From Bog-473 sp963809715 (lineage in GTDB: Bacteria > Actinomycetota > Acidimicrobiia > Acidimicrobiales > RAAP-2): 64,000 nucleotides of DNA. A program made the position numbers and the translations under genes. Every line of letters starts with the position of its first letter. The first letter of the stretch is position 1. Below, piece after piece: positions 27,720 to 36,251 of the stretch. Where the stretch lies: the NCBI GenBank assembly GCA_963809715.1, contig CAWEKO010000008.1, forward strand, positions 62,001-126,000. The letters run 5' to 3'. Below the pieces are notes generated by a model that searched no databases, was not told the DNA's origin, and saw nothing but the letters and a program-made list of their open reading frames with translations.

Positions 27720-28001
27720 CTAGCCAATGAGACCGGATGGCTGTGTCTTCGAGAACTCGAATTCGGTGAGGATGCTGGAGGAAGTCCTCGACTCGGTGTC
27801 GTACACGTCGAGGCCCACGTAGCTCAAGTATGCATCTCAGGGGTCGTTGACCAGGTTCCCGACGCCAAGGTCCCCGCGGTTCGGGTTCCGCTCGAAGGCG
27901 AGTTGATGCCCGGCACTGAACGCATTGTGGTTCACGATGTCCTGCCCGTACGGACGAGGGCGGAACCTTGCCCCTTCGTAACCCAGGACAAGGTGCTTCA
28001 C
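27720..28001 (-). pseudogene. Short reading frame interrupted by one in-frame TGA
   Basis: From GTG 28001 the - strand reads 54 codons (VKHLVLGYEGARFRPRPYG... NLVNDP), meets TGA at 27839-27837, then continues in the same frame for 38 codons (DAYLSYVGLDVYDTES... PSGLIG) to TAG at 27722-27720. Both parts have G/C-rich third positions, unlike random sequence, which suggests one protein of about 93 residues broken by a recent nonsense change. It follows the peptidase-like gene by 16 bases on the same strand. I do not recognise the family. A sequencing error or readthrough are alternatives. Confidence 0.4.
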
Positions 28002-28017
28002 GCTCGGAAGAGCGATT

Positions 28018-28704
28018 CTACGCGCTGAGGCGCTTCTTCGTCCGAGAGAACTCCCTCTGTTTGGTGGCCTTCCGCCACCCTGGATATTCGTCACCGAAGT
28101 GCTGTTGAGGTTTGCCAGTGCCGGGCTTCCAGAGCACCGCGTAACCATCCTTGTCGATGGTGAATGCTGAGCGAAGGACCCCCAGGTGGTCGAACTTGCT
28201 CTTGGCCGGTGCGAGTTCGTCAAAGAACGCGGGAGTCACAAAGTTACTCACCGTGACAGAACCGATCACGTAGGTCGACGACTCAACCGGATCGCATGTT
28301 TCCTGAGCCCACAGTTGGTTGTCGTTACCAAGGACCCACACGTCGCAGGCAATGTCGGCAGCCGCTTCACAGCACTCGTGGCTGAGACACTGTCCGACAC
28401 TCACAAGTGGATCCGAACCGAGATATTGGAGGCAGGGATCAACGAGAATGCTACCGAACTTGACTCCGTTGTTGTCTTCGCTGTGATAGCCCAAGGCACC
28501 CGGTTCGGTCTTGTCCTCGTCCATCAGTGTGATGACGAGATCTCCGGGCTTCGCCTTTCCCCCATGAGGGAGCACACTCCACTTCAACGGGGTCATGTTG
28601 TAGGCGGGGCAGAAGTCCTTGCTCATCTGCTCGTTGATCGCCGTGGTCATCTCTTGGAGCTGACTGGCACTGACTTTGTCCGTGCCCAGCTGCGTGTAGA
28701 ACAT
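28018..28704 (-). CDS. Putative metallopeptidase-like protein with HExxEAxxD motif
   Basis: A 228-residue protein, probably cytoplasmic or non-classically exported since no signal peptide is visible. The motif SHECCEAAAD (H109, E110, E113, D117) followed by ETCDP (E135, D138) resembles the SHExxEAxxDP ... E..D arrangement of a poorly studied group of bacterial metal-dependent peptidase-like proteins; it differs from the standard HExxH zinc site. Upstream part VLPHGGKAKPGDLVITLMDED may be a beta-rich entry domain. ATG 28704 follows GGAGGAGACGTCAC. It lies 83 bases after the nucleoside-phosphorylase-like gene on the same strand and shares its lower GC. Peptidase activity is an inference from the motif. 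Confidence 0.55.
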   Translation of the reverse strand: MFYTQLGTDKVSASQLQEMTTAINEQMSKDFCPAYNMTPLKWSVLPHGGKAKPGDLVITLMDEDKTEPGALGYHSEDNNGVKFGSILVDPCLQYLGSDPLVSVGQCLSHECCEAAADIACDVWVLGNDNQLWAQETCDPVESSTYVIGSVTVSNFVTPAFFDELAPAKSKFDHLGVLRSAFTIDKDGYAVLWKPGTGKPQQHFGDEYPGWRKATKQREFSRTKKRLSA

Positions 28705-28787
28705 GTGACGTCTCCTCCGTTAGGGTTTGATGAGGCTGCCAACAATCTCCGAGGCGTGAGCGAGCAGTGGGGAATGTCGTTGATCTC

Positions 28788-29912
28788 TCACAGCGCGGCA
28801 ACGATCGCCCAGCAGACAATCGCACTGCAGATCGAACTCCACAGGCCGTATCCCTTGTAAATGGTGCCCGCCAGTTCCGTCTGTTGCTCGAGGGTGATCC
28901 CCGTTGAGTCGATCTGGGGATCGGAGACGTTGCGGACAATCACATAATTGGGTGCCGCGCTACCGAGCTCCTTGCACACCATGCCGAGCACCGCATCGCC
29001 CATTTCGGAAAGATCACCCTTGCCTTGGAGACCATACGTGTCGGCAGTGTTGTCGAATCCGAAAAAGTCGGTTGTCAGGATTCCAGTATGTGCAGAGCGG
29101 GCGGAAACGATCTTTGGTGGGCGGCTGTTGTCCTTCGGCAGCATGGCAGCATTTGTGGCGAACAGCGACTCGGCACTCGTGAACCTGTCGCTCGGTGTCT
29201 TGGTGCTGCAAGTAAATGACTCGCCGTTGAATTTCTTGAACTCCCTCTTGCAATCGAAGGTGACAAAACGGCTCACAATGACGTCTCCGACCTCGAACGT
29301 CGGACCGATGCCTCCACCGGTCCCGGTCGTGATGACCCACGACGGTTCGCACTCGGCGATGATTTGCCTCCAGACCACTGCGTTTGCGAGGGCGGGCCCG
29401 TCCTGGGACATGTGCGAATCCGATTTGAACAGCGTGACCTGCTTGTCTCCGATCCGATTCGTCCAATATGTGCCGAGCCGACCAGCCTGTCGGGCCGGAC
29501 AGACCGGTGACATGGTCTTTGCGATGACATCGAAATTCTTCGTATAGGGCTTCCACCCGGACTTGCTGTCGACGCCCGGTGTCATCACCTGGCTCAACGC
29601 GTGGCCCTCGTCCATGGTCCACGTGACGATCAGCACATCTGATTTCGGCAGCGACTCCCCAGCTGGCTCCAAGCCGACCTTCGGTTCCAGGTTCTTCGGC
29701 CACGGGATGGGTACGTAGTGCGACAATCCCACCGCGGCCAAGGGAGCCGTACTTGCGAACGCGGCACCGCTGGCGCCCAGCGAGTCGTAGTCGATCAGCT
29801 CTCTCCTAATGGAGGCGTCTGCGTCGGCGACCTGCAATTCATCGGCCGACCGCGACGGCGCCAGATTTTGCAGACCCAAGTTCCGTTGAGCCCACTCGGC
29901 GCTGACAGTCAT
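28788..29912 (-). CDS. Nucleoside phosphorylase-superfamily protein
   Basis: A 374-residue protein with a PNP/UDP-like fold. ITTGTGGGIGPTFEVGDVIVS near residues 194-214 corresponds to the phosphate/nucleoside-binding GTAGGI...GDVVV motif; TDFFGFDNTADTYGL and GDLSEMGDAVLGMVC (a possible xDMExAA-like segment, here SEMGDAV) follow, then VIVRNVSDPQID, equivalent to the family's 'R.vSD' loop. Residues 1-80 are an extra domain with no recognised motif and the last 18 residues are hydrophobic, a possible membrane anchor. ATG 29912 is preceded by GCGGAGGCG. Such domains act as stand-alone phosphorylases or as effectors in immune proteins. Assigned by motif; substrate unknown. Confidence 0.65.
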   Translation of the reverse strand: MTVSAEWAQRNLGLQNLAPSRSADELQVADADASIRRELIDYDSLGASGAAFASTAPLAAVGLSHYVPIPWPKNLEPKVGLEPAGESLPKSDVLIVTWTMDEGHALSQVMTPGVDSKSGWKPYTKNFDVIAKTMSPVCPARQAGRLGTYWTNRIGDKQVTLFKSDSHMSQDGPALANAVVWRQIIAECEPSWVITTGTGGGIGPTFEVGDVIVSRFVTFDCKREFKKFNGESFTCSTKTPSDRFTSAESLFATNAAMLPKDNSRPPKIVSARSAHTGILTTDFFGFDNTADTYGLQGKGDLSEMGDAVLGMVCKELGSAAPNYVIVRNVSDPQIDSTGITLEQQTELAGTIYKGYGLWSSICSAIVCWAIVAAL

Positions 29913-29944
29913 TGGCCCGCCTCCGCTTCCCCTGACACTGTTCA

Positions 29945-29986
29945 AATGCCAGAAGGCATTGTTCGTCTGCTCCGGTCATTTGTCAA
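29945..29986 (-). promoter_or_regulatory. Sigma70-like promoter with overlapping hairpin
   Basis: On the - strand TTGACA (29986-29981) and AACAAT (29963-29958) are separated by 17 bases, a near-consensus promoter aimed at the phosphorylase-like gene at 29912. Immediately downstream, AATGCC AGAA GGCATT (29945-29960) is a perfect inverted repeat that overlaps the -10 element and could be a repressor site or the first hairpin of the transcript. Confidence 0.55.
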
Positions 29987-30313
29987 TGGTTCTTGCATCC
30001 CGACGATGGGCGGCTTCATCCGGTCGTTCACGCTCCATCGATGTCCCGCAGTCAGCGAAACAACGGAACCACGCCACGAACGCGCATTCCGGGGCGACCT
30101 GAAGGGTCGGCCCTTTCGGCCCAAGTCAGGACCTCACCAGCTCGCGCTGTGGAGCTCAGATCGTCGGCGGGGCTGGATTTGTGGGCGGCGGCGATCACTA
30201 TGAAAGGGCACCCAGCAGTTTCTCAGGTTCCGGCAGCGACACTTTCAATCGGGCCACGACGGCCGGAGGACTTCTCTGGGCATCCTGGGCACCAGATCGT
30301 CGGTCTCGCAGCT
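29987..30313. other. Non-coding stretch of about 330 bases
   Basis: Between the promoter of the phosphorylase-like gene and the end of the dimethylformamidase-like gene. No supported ORF, hairpin or repeat was found. Confidence 0.35.
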
Positions 30314-31807
30314 TCACCCCAATCGCGTCAACACGTTCCGGGTGATCTGTTCGATCTGGGGGTCACGCCCAGCCAGCCCGTGAGCCCAGTCGGTCGACCC
30401 CGACGTGACGACAGTGGCACCCGCCTTGTTCGTATACGCCCCGAGCACGGCGTGGCCGTGACGGATGCGCTCCATCGCTGCGGGGTCACGTGTCCCGAAG
30501 ACGCGTGATGCGATGTACTCCAGTTCGCTTGGCTCGCCGGGCTTCGGTGGACGAGGTGCAGTGTGGCGTGTGAAGTGCTGCGTAGGGCACGTGCCGAGGA
30601 TCTCGAAGGTCGCCGGAGTACCGTCCTCGCCGGTCGGGTAGGGAAGCCCGTCGCGGTAGGTGAACACGCATCCGTCGCACTCGTAGCCGACGACCGTCGC
30701 CCCAGCTCCGAGCACGTCGCCGTAACCGAGCCCCGTGCCGTCGAACATCCAATGACCGGAACGATGCAGGGTGTAACCACCGAGGCCGGAAGTTACGTTA
30801 CGACCGATGCGGTGATAGCCCCCGCGGGTGAAGGAGACACCCGTCATGTGGTTCTCGGGACGCTCGACGACCACGTCGGACCAAAATGTCGTTACCTCTG
30901 CTTCGCGGTGTGTTCCCATCAGTGGGTCGTTCTTGAAAAATCCCTTGTACCCGACCATCACGTCGTGATCATCACCCTCGATCCGCACCTGCCACAGGGA
31001 CGTGTTCCCCGAGAAGAACGCCGCGTTGCCCCCCTCGGCGATGAACGCCTCAACCGTGTCGCGCATCCCCCACGACCAGTACTCGTCGTGACCGACGGAG
31101 AGATACAGGCTCGCCCCGTCCAACACCTCTGGGTGCTCTTCCAGATCGGCGTTCGTGCACACGCTGATCTCGAACCCCTCGTGCTCAGCCCACTCGATGA
31201 ACGGCAGCTCCCAGTCGGGCCAGCCCGCCGACCCGGAATAGCCCGACAAATGATTGATCTGGATGTAGCCGACATGCGCGGCATTCTGCGGATCAGGCGC
31301 GCCCGTCCCTGTGACGCGGCGCCCTTTACCTGGAGGCTTGTAGAGATAGCCGGGCGACATCGGCCGGCGCATGGCAACGTGAGTGCCGCCGGTGTAGAGG
31401 TTCGGGCCGCCAAAATCGTTGTACGCATGCCACGTATTGGTTGCGAGCGCCACCACGATGCGCGCCCCGGAAGGCGGTCGCACGACAAAAAAACCGTAGT
31501 CGCGCCGCACCTTCTCGCCAACGTCGATCTCCATCACAACCTCGTAGTACCCCGACCGCCACAGAGGGTCCACGTCGAGCGTCAATGCGACGGGCCAACC
31601 ACACCCCTCCGAGGCGGCGTCCTTTGGCGTCTCGTGTTCACCGGTGGCGACCGCACGAGCGCTGAACACCACATTCCGTCGTGCCCCGACTCTGGCCACT
31701 TCGACTCGCACAGGCCGTCCACCTGACGACGACATGTGCAGACCGACCTGCCCTCCGGCGTTCACCGATTGCGGCCAGCAGTACCCCGTGACGACCTCGC
31801 GCTCCAT
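30314..31807 (-). CDS. N,N-dimethylformamidase large-subunit-like protein
   Basis: A 497-residue protein matching the C-terminal region of the N,N-dimethylformamidase beta (large) subunit, which hydrolyses dimethylformamide to dimethylamine and formate. Recognisable parts are ATNTWHAYNDFGGPNLYTGG near residues 121-140, YLSVGHDEYWSWGMRDTVE near 233-251, EGGNAAFFSGNTSLWQVR and GSGHWMFDGTGLGYGD-like segments. These include the Tyr and Glu residues that serve the iron site in the known enzyme. It is shorter than the characterised large subunit (about 760 residues) because the N-terminal lectin-like part is reduced, and no small subunit lies next to it. Amide substrate unknown. Confidence 0.7.
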   Translation of the reverse strand: MEREVVTGYCWPQSVNAGGQVGLHMSSSGGRPVRVEVARVGARRNVVFSARAVATGEHETPKDAASEGCGWPVALTLDVDPLWRSGYYEVVMEIDVGEKVRRDYGFFVVRPPSGARIVVALATNTWHAYNDFGGPNLYTGGTHVAMRRPMSPGYLYKPPGKGRRVTGTGAPDPQNAAHVGYIQINHLSGYSGSAGWPDWELPFIEWAEHEGFEISVCTNADLEEHPEVLDGASLYLSVGHDEYWSWGMRDTVEAFIAEGGNAAFFSGNTSLWQVRIEGDDHDVMVGYKGFFKNDPLMGTHREAEVTTFWSDVVVERPENHMTGVSFTRGGYHRIGRNVTSGLGGYTLHRSGHWMFDGTGLGYGDVLGAGATVVGYECDGCVFTYRDGLPYPTGEDGTPATFEILGTCPTQHFTRHTAPRPPKPGEPSELEYIASRVFGTRDPAAMERIRHGHAVLGAYTNKAGATVVTSGSTDWAHGLAGRDPQIEQITRNVLTRLG

Positions 31808-32232
31808 CTCTTGACCCTAACGGTGCCGACCGATCGGTTCTTTCGCGACGGATGAGAATGCATATTTTCCGTTCACCTGCGCCGCTGGTTGTTCGAGAAG
31901 GGAATCCCTGCGTCCACCGACCTTGTTTCGACCTCCTGGTGCCGTGCCGCAACGGGCCCCGGGGTGTTGGCCGGTGAAACCCTTTGGCCGTCATGTTCGC
32001 GGCGCCTCGAGTGGGAAGTTCGTCCGCTTGTGGAGCTCCGAGCAAGACCGAAGAGTGAGGCAGCTCCATGGGCAGACGCCGAGACCACCGGTTTCGTCGG
32101 TCCGTGGCCCGACGGTGGTGCACGCGAACCCGCCGTTCGGATGCGATGCAAACCGGGTCTCCCGAGATCGGCCTTCTGCTGCCGCGTGCTTCTTCGAACC
32201 CGCCAGAGGGTGGCAGATAGTCTTCCGTCGCC
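31808..32232. other. Non-coding stretch between divergent genes
   Basis: About 425 bases between the dimethylformamidase-like gene (-) and the alpha/beta hydrolase (+). ORFs in it overlap on both strands and lack family motifs. It should hold both promoters; none could be assigned with confidence. Confidence 0.35.
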
Positions 32233-33108
32233 ATGACAGGGCGTACGCATGAGGTGATCCAATCCAGTGACGGCGTCCGCATCGTCCTGCATGATTTGGG
32301 CGGGCCGAGTGACAGGCCCGACATTCCCGTCCTGCTCTTCTCGCACGCCACCGGGTTTCACGGTCGGGTCTGGGAGCCAATGGCGTCGTTCTTGAACGAT
32401 CAATTTCGATGTGTGTCAATCGATATGAGGGGCCATGGCATGTCCCAGGTGCCCAAAGAGCTGGAATTGGCGTGGTCAGGTATGGCAGACGACCTGCTGG
32501 CCGTTCTGAGCGCTGACCGTTTCCCGTTGGGACCGTTGCACGGGATCGGGCACTCCATGGGTGGAGCGGCGCTCGTGCTGGCCGCAGCGCGACGACCCGC
32601 AGTGTTTCGGTCGTTGTGGCTTTACGAGCCAGTCATTTTCCCGATGGGTGACAGCCCGTTGACAGATGGCGAGAACCCCATGTCGAGAGGGGCGGCCCGA
32701 CGTCGCGACCGCTTCGACTCACTGGAGCATGCGTACGAGAACTATCGGTCAAAGCCCCCGCTCGACAAGCTGCATCCCGATGCTCTCAGGGCCTATGTCG
32801 ACGGCGGCTTCTCGGCCTCTCCGGACGGCTCGGTCTCGCTGCGGTGCCGGCCGCGCATCGAAGCCGAGGTGTTTCGTCACGCCGCGACGAGCGGGGCTTG
32901 GAGCTACGCCGAGACACTGGAGATACCGGTGGCCGTGGTGGTCGGATCTTCCGCAGATGCCGGTCCCGGCGTCTTCGCGCCGGCCGTCGCCGACGCGCTC
33001 CCACTGGGTACACTCGTCGAGCGACGCCATCTCGGCCACTTTGGTCCGTTGGAAGACCCGGCCGCCATGGCCGAAGACGTGTCCGCCTGGGTCCGGGCTC
33101 ACTCTTGA
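32233..33108 (+). CDS. Alpha/beta-hydrolase fold protein
   Basis: Soluble hydrolase of 291 residues. SHATGFHGRVWEPM near residue 38 forms the oxyanion-hole region, SIDMRGHGMS is the family strand-loop, the nucleophile elbow is GIGHSMGGAA (Ser near residue 114) and the catalytic His lies in HLGHFGPLEDP near 268-278. The acidic residue is likely in VVGSSADAGPG. The family includes esterases, epoxide hydrolases and C-C bond hydrolases; substrate unknown. No strong ribosome site is seen in front of ATG 32233, so a leaderless or weakly translated message is possible. Confidence 0.75.
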   Translation: MTGRTHEVIQSSDGVRIVLHDLGGPSDRPDIPVLLFSHATGFHGRVWEPMASFLNDQFRCVSIDMRGHGMSQVPKELELAWSGMADDLLAVLSADRFPLGPLHGIGHSMGGAALVLAAARRPAVFRSLWLYEPVIFPMGDSPLTDGENPMSRGAARRRDRFDSLEHAYENYRSKPPLDKLHPDALRAYVDGGFSASPDGSVSLRCRPRIEAEVFRHAATSGAWSYAETLEIPVAVVVGSSADAGPGVFAPAVADALPLGTLVERRHLGHFGPLEDPAAMAEDVSAWVRAHS

Positions 33109-33434
33109 TCGTTGGCGCGCCATCCTTTGCATGGGCTCTTGGCATCGATAAGGATCTCCGCGTACGGCCGACCGAGTGCAAATGGCCCTCTCTGTCCGTT
33201 CGATTTCCGACCCGTCGTATTCCGGGCAGGGCGACGACCGGCGCCTTTATCATCCACTCGGGGATCGAGAAGTGGAACGGTCCTGCTGAGCAGACAGAGG
33301 GCGCTCATGCGGCTCAGGGTCACGGTGAGAACGGGTAACCCCACGAACGCCGACAAACCCCCGGACAACCGAGCTCGTTGCGGAGAGGGAGAGACGTCCT
33401 CCCACGTAGGCCTTTGAAACGCAAGAGGTGGGAT
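33109..33434. other. Non-coding stretch upstream of the SDR
   Basis: About 325 bases with no supported ORF. It ends with AAGAGGTGGGAT, the ribosome site of the SDR gene. No clear operator or hairpin was found. Confidence 0.35.
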
Positions 33435-34220
33435 ATGACCAGTTCACGGCTCGACAGAGGTGGACCGCTACTGATGACCTCCTCGCGAGACGGCACGAGC
33501 GAATCCCAGGCTTCACCGTCGGGTCGGAGGGTCGCAATCGTCACCGGCGGTTCCCACGGTATTGGGGCGGGGCTCGTCTCCGGTTTCCGGCGAGAGGGAT
33601 TTGCCGTTGTCGCCACGTCACGCTCCATCGACGCTGTCGAAGAGGACGACTACCTCACGCTCAGGGGTGACATCGCCGACGATCGGACCGCCGCGGAGGT
33701 GGTGGAGCAAGCCCTCGATCGATTCGGACGGATCGATTGCCTGGTCAACGATGCCGGCGTGTTCATCGGCAAGCCCTTCACGGACTACACGCTCGACGAC
33801 TACGTCACGATCACCTCGGTGAACCTGGGCGGATTCTTCCATCTGACCCAACGCGTGATCGGTCAAATGGTCTCGCAGGGGAGCGGCCACGTGGTCAACG
33901 TCACGACCAGCCTGGTAGAAAAGGCCGACAGCGAGATACCCGCTGCGCTGACCGCTCTGACGAAGGGCGGTTTAGCCGCCGTCACACGCTCGCTGGCGAT
34001 TGAGTATGCGTCGCGCGGAATCCGGGTGAACGCGGTCTCCCTGGGGGTGATCAGGACGAGCGACGACCCTGCCTCCTATGCGGGTATGGCGGCCCTTCAC
34101 CCTCTTGGCCGGCTGGGCGAAATTGAGGACGTGGTCGATGGGATCCTCTACCTCGAGCGGGCCACGTTTGTGACCGGAGAGACGCTCCATATCGATGGAG
34201 GTCAAGCCGCTGGAAGCTGA
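33435..34220 (+). CDS. Short-chain dehydrogenase-like protein lacking the catalytic Tyr
   Basis: A 261-residue Rossmann-fold protein of the SDR family. The cofactor motif TGGSHGIGAGL is near residue 38, and LVNDAGVF replaces the usual NNAG. VVNVTTSLVEKADSE carries the Ser, but the YxxxK site reads TALTK: the Lys is kept and the Tyr is Thr. The later PG motif is SLGVI. C-terminal VTGETLHIDGGQAAG is typical. The missing Tyr suggests altered chemistry or a binding role. ATG 33435 is chosen because of AAGAGGTGGGA; upstream in-frame starts add an Arg-rich segment unlike the family. Confidence 0.75.
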   Translation: MTSSRLDRGGPLLMTSSRDGTSESQASPSGRRVAIVTGGSHGIGAGLVSGFRREGFAVVATSRSIDAVEEDDYLTLRGDIADDRTAAEVVEQALDRFGRIDCLVNDAGVFIGKPFTDYTLDDYVTITSVNLGGFFHLTQRVIGQMVSQGSGHVVNVTTSLVEKADSEIPAALTALTKGGLAAVTRSLAIEYASRGIRVNAVSLGVIRTSDDPASYAGMAALHPLGRLGEIEDVVDGILYLERATFVTGETLHIDGGQAAGS

Positions 34221-34286
34221 CCCCTAAAACGGGGGGTCCGATAACCCGGCATTATGCAGGTTCGGTCTTCGGTGGAGGGAGTCTCA

Positions 34287-36197
34287 ATGGCGCAGTCGAT
34301 CCGGCACCTGACGGGGTCAGCCAGGCCGGGCAGTCCCAATGACCGACCACCCGCCCCGGCGGGCCCGCCGCCCCCCCGGTGGCGCATGTGGCTCCTGCCC
34401 GCCGGAATCCTGATCACGCTGCTCCTGTTCACGATTCCCCACATGTCTGGCACGACCACGAAGAATCTCAGCTACTCGAAGTTCCTGTCCGAGGTGACCT
34501 CCGGTGACGTCCGGACGGCATCGGTCAACCCGGGCGGTGGCCTCTCCGGCGCCCTCAAGGGGGGAGACAACTACACCAGCCAGATCCCGACGGCCATCGA
34601 CGACCAACAGCTGGCCCCGACCCTCAAGTCCCACAATGTCGACGTCACCGGAGTCGGGCAGGGTTCGGCCCTCCTGACCGATCTGCTTGCTTTCCTCCCC
34701 TTATTGCTCTTTATCGCCTTCTTCATCTGGATCGGGCGGCGCAATGCCAAGCAGCTGGCCGGCGGGATCATGGGGTTTGGGGGGTCCAAGGCCAAGGTCT
34801 ACGACGAGGAGAAACCCACCACCCGATTCGCGGACATCGCGGGCTACGAGGGATCCAAGAGGGAGGTCGCCGAAGTCGTCGACTTCCTGAGCCATCCCGA
34901 GCGCTACGCCCGAGCGGGCGCCGTTGGCCCCCGGGGAGTGCTGATGGTGGGCCCACCGGGAACGGGCAAGACCCTCATGGCTCGGGCCGTGGCCGGCGAG
35001 GCGGGCGTGCCGTTCCTCGCCCTCACCGGGTCGAGCTTCGTCGAGCTGTTCGTGGGCGTGGGCGCATCCCGGGTGAGAGACCTCTTCGCAGACGCTCGCA
35101 AGCGGGCCCCCTCCATCATCTTCATCGACGAGATCGACGCCATTGGCCAGCGGCGGGGTGGCAACGCCTTCGGGTCGAACGACGAACGCGAACAGACGCT
35201 CAACCAGCTTCTGGCCGAGATGGACGGGTTTGACCCCACCACCGGGGTGGTGGTCATGGCCGCCACCAACCGTCCCGAGGTCCTCGATCCTGCCCTGCTC
35301 CGTCCGGGTCGCTTCGATCGCGAGGTGGAGATCCCTTTGCCCAATCAGGCCGAACGGGCTGCCATCCTCGCCGTGCACGTCCAAGGGAAACACCTGGCGC
35401 CCGACGTCGATTTCGGCGCCGTGGCCAGGGCCACCCCCGGATTCTCGGGGGCAGATCTGGCCAACCTGATCAACGAGGCGGCCATCGTCGCCATCCGTGA
35501 CGACCGCGACATGATCTTCGCCCGCGACATCGACGAGGCTCGGGACCGTGTCCTGCTGGGCCGGCGCGACGGGTCCAATGCTCTGCTCCCCGAGGAGAAA
35601 CGATCCGTGGCGGTCCACGAGGCGGGACACGCCCTCGTCGCCTTCTTGTCAGAGCATGCCGACCCCGTGGCGAAGATCACGATCCTGCCCGCCGGGCGGG
35701 CGCTCGGAGTCACCGAGCAACTCCCGGTCGATGAGCGGCATCTCTATTCAGAGAGCTACCTGCTCGATTCCTTGGCCGTCCGTCTCGGTGGCCGCGCGTC
35801 GGAGAACCTGATCATCGGTGAAGCCTCGACTGGAGCGGCCAGTGACCTTGCCGGCGCCACCCAACTCGCGATGAAGATGGTGACGGAATGGGGCCTCTCC
35901 CCCCGGCTCGGACCCATCGGCTATGGATCGGGCGACTCCCCGCAGGGGGGTCCCGTCTTCGGCCAGGAGCGACCGTATGCCGAAGGCACCCAGCAGGTGA
36001 TCGACCAGGAAGTGAGTCGTCTGCTCAGCGAAGCGGAGGACAGAGCCCGTGCGCTCCTCGGCGACAATCGGGGCGCCCTCGACGCCGTGATTGCCGCCCT
36101 TCTCGAGAAGGAGACGATCTCGGGCGACGATCTCGCTGACATCGTCAAACGGAGCCAACGCGTGACGAGCGGGCCACCGGCGGTCGTTGGGGCATAG
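34287..36197 (+). CDS. ftsH: ATP-dependent zinc metalloprotease FtsH
   Basis: Membrane-anchored AAA+ protease, 636 residues. Two membrane spans (about residues 35-51 and 131-150) flank a periplasmic domain; then come Walker A GPPGTGKT near 220, pore loop FVELFVGVGASRVRD, Walker B IIFIDEIDAIGQRR near 277, the arginine-finger region LRPGRFDREVEIPLP and the zinc site HEAGH near 443 with the third ligand Asp in GEASTGAASDLAGAT. It degrades misfolded or short-lived membrane and cytoplasmic proteins. ATG 34287 follows GGAGGGAG. The Pro-rich N-terminal segment before the first span is longer than in E. coli. It is probably an extra FtsH copy because it is not near tilS, hpt or folE. Confidence 0.9.
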   Translation: MAQSIRHLTGSARPGSPNDRPPAPAGPPPPRWRMWLLPAGILITLLLFTIPHMSGTTTKNLSYSKFLSEVTSGDVRTASVNPGGGLSGALKGGDNYTSQIPTAIDDQQLAPTLKSHNVDVTGVGQGSALLTDLLAFLPLLLFIAFFIWIGRRNAKQLAGGIMGFGGSKAKVYDEEKPTTRFADIAGYEGSKREVAEVVDFLSHPERYARAGAVGPRGVLMVGPPGTGKTLMARAVAGEAGVPFLALTGSSFVELFVGVGASRVRDLFADARKRAPSIIFIDEIDAIGQRRGGNAFGSNDEREQTLNQLLAEMDGFDPTTGVVVMAATNRPEVLDPALLRPGRFDREVEIPLPNQAERAAILAVHVQGKHLAPDVDFGAVARATPGFSGADLANLINEAAIVAIRDDRDMIFARDIDEARDRVLLGRRDGSNALLPEEKRSVAVHEAGHALVAFLSEHADPVAKITILPAGRALGVTEQLPVDERHLYSESYLLDSLAVRLGGRASENLIIGEASTGAASDLAGATQLAMKMVTEWGLSPRLGPIGYGSGDSPQGGPVFGQERPYAEGTQQVIDQEVSRLLSEAEDRARALLGDNRGALDAVIAALLEKETISGDDLADIVKRSQRVTSGPPAVVGA

Positions 36198-36251
36198 GCA
36201 GGCCTCGCATCGTCAGGACACGTCAACGTAGGCGGCCATAGTGTGGCGCCT

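Noticed and set aside
27837..27839. TGA as selenocysteine codon
   Set aside because: No SECIS-like hairpin was recognised, no selenium genes are in the window, and the family is unknown. Mutation or error is simpler.
27249..28028. A 259-codon + strand ORF
   Set aside because: It lies opposite the TGA-interrupted frame, lacks a ribosome site and has no recognisable motif.
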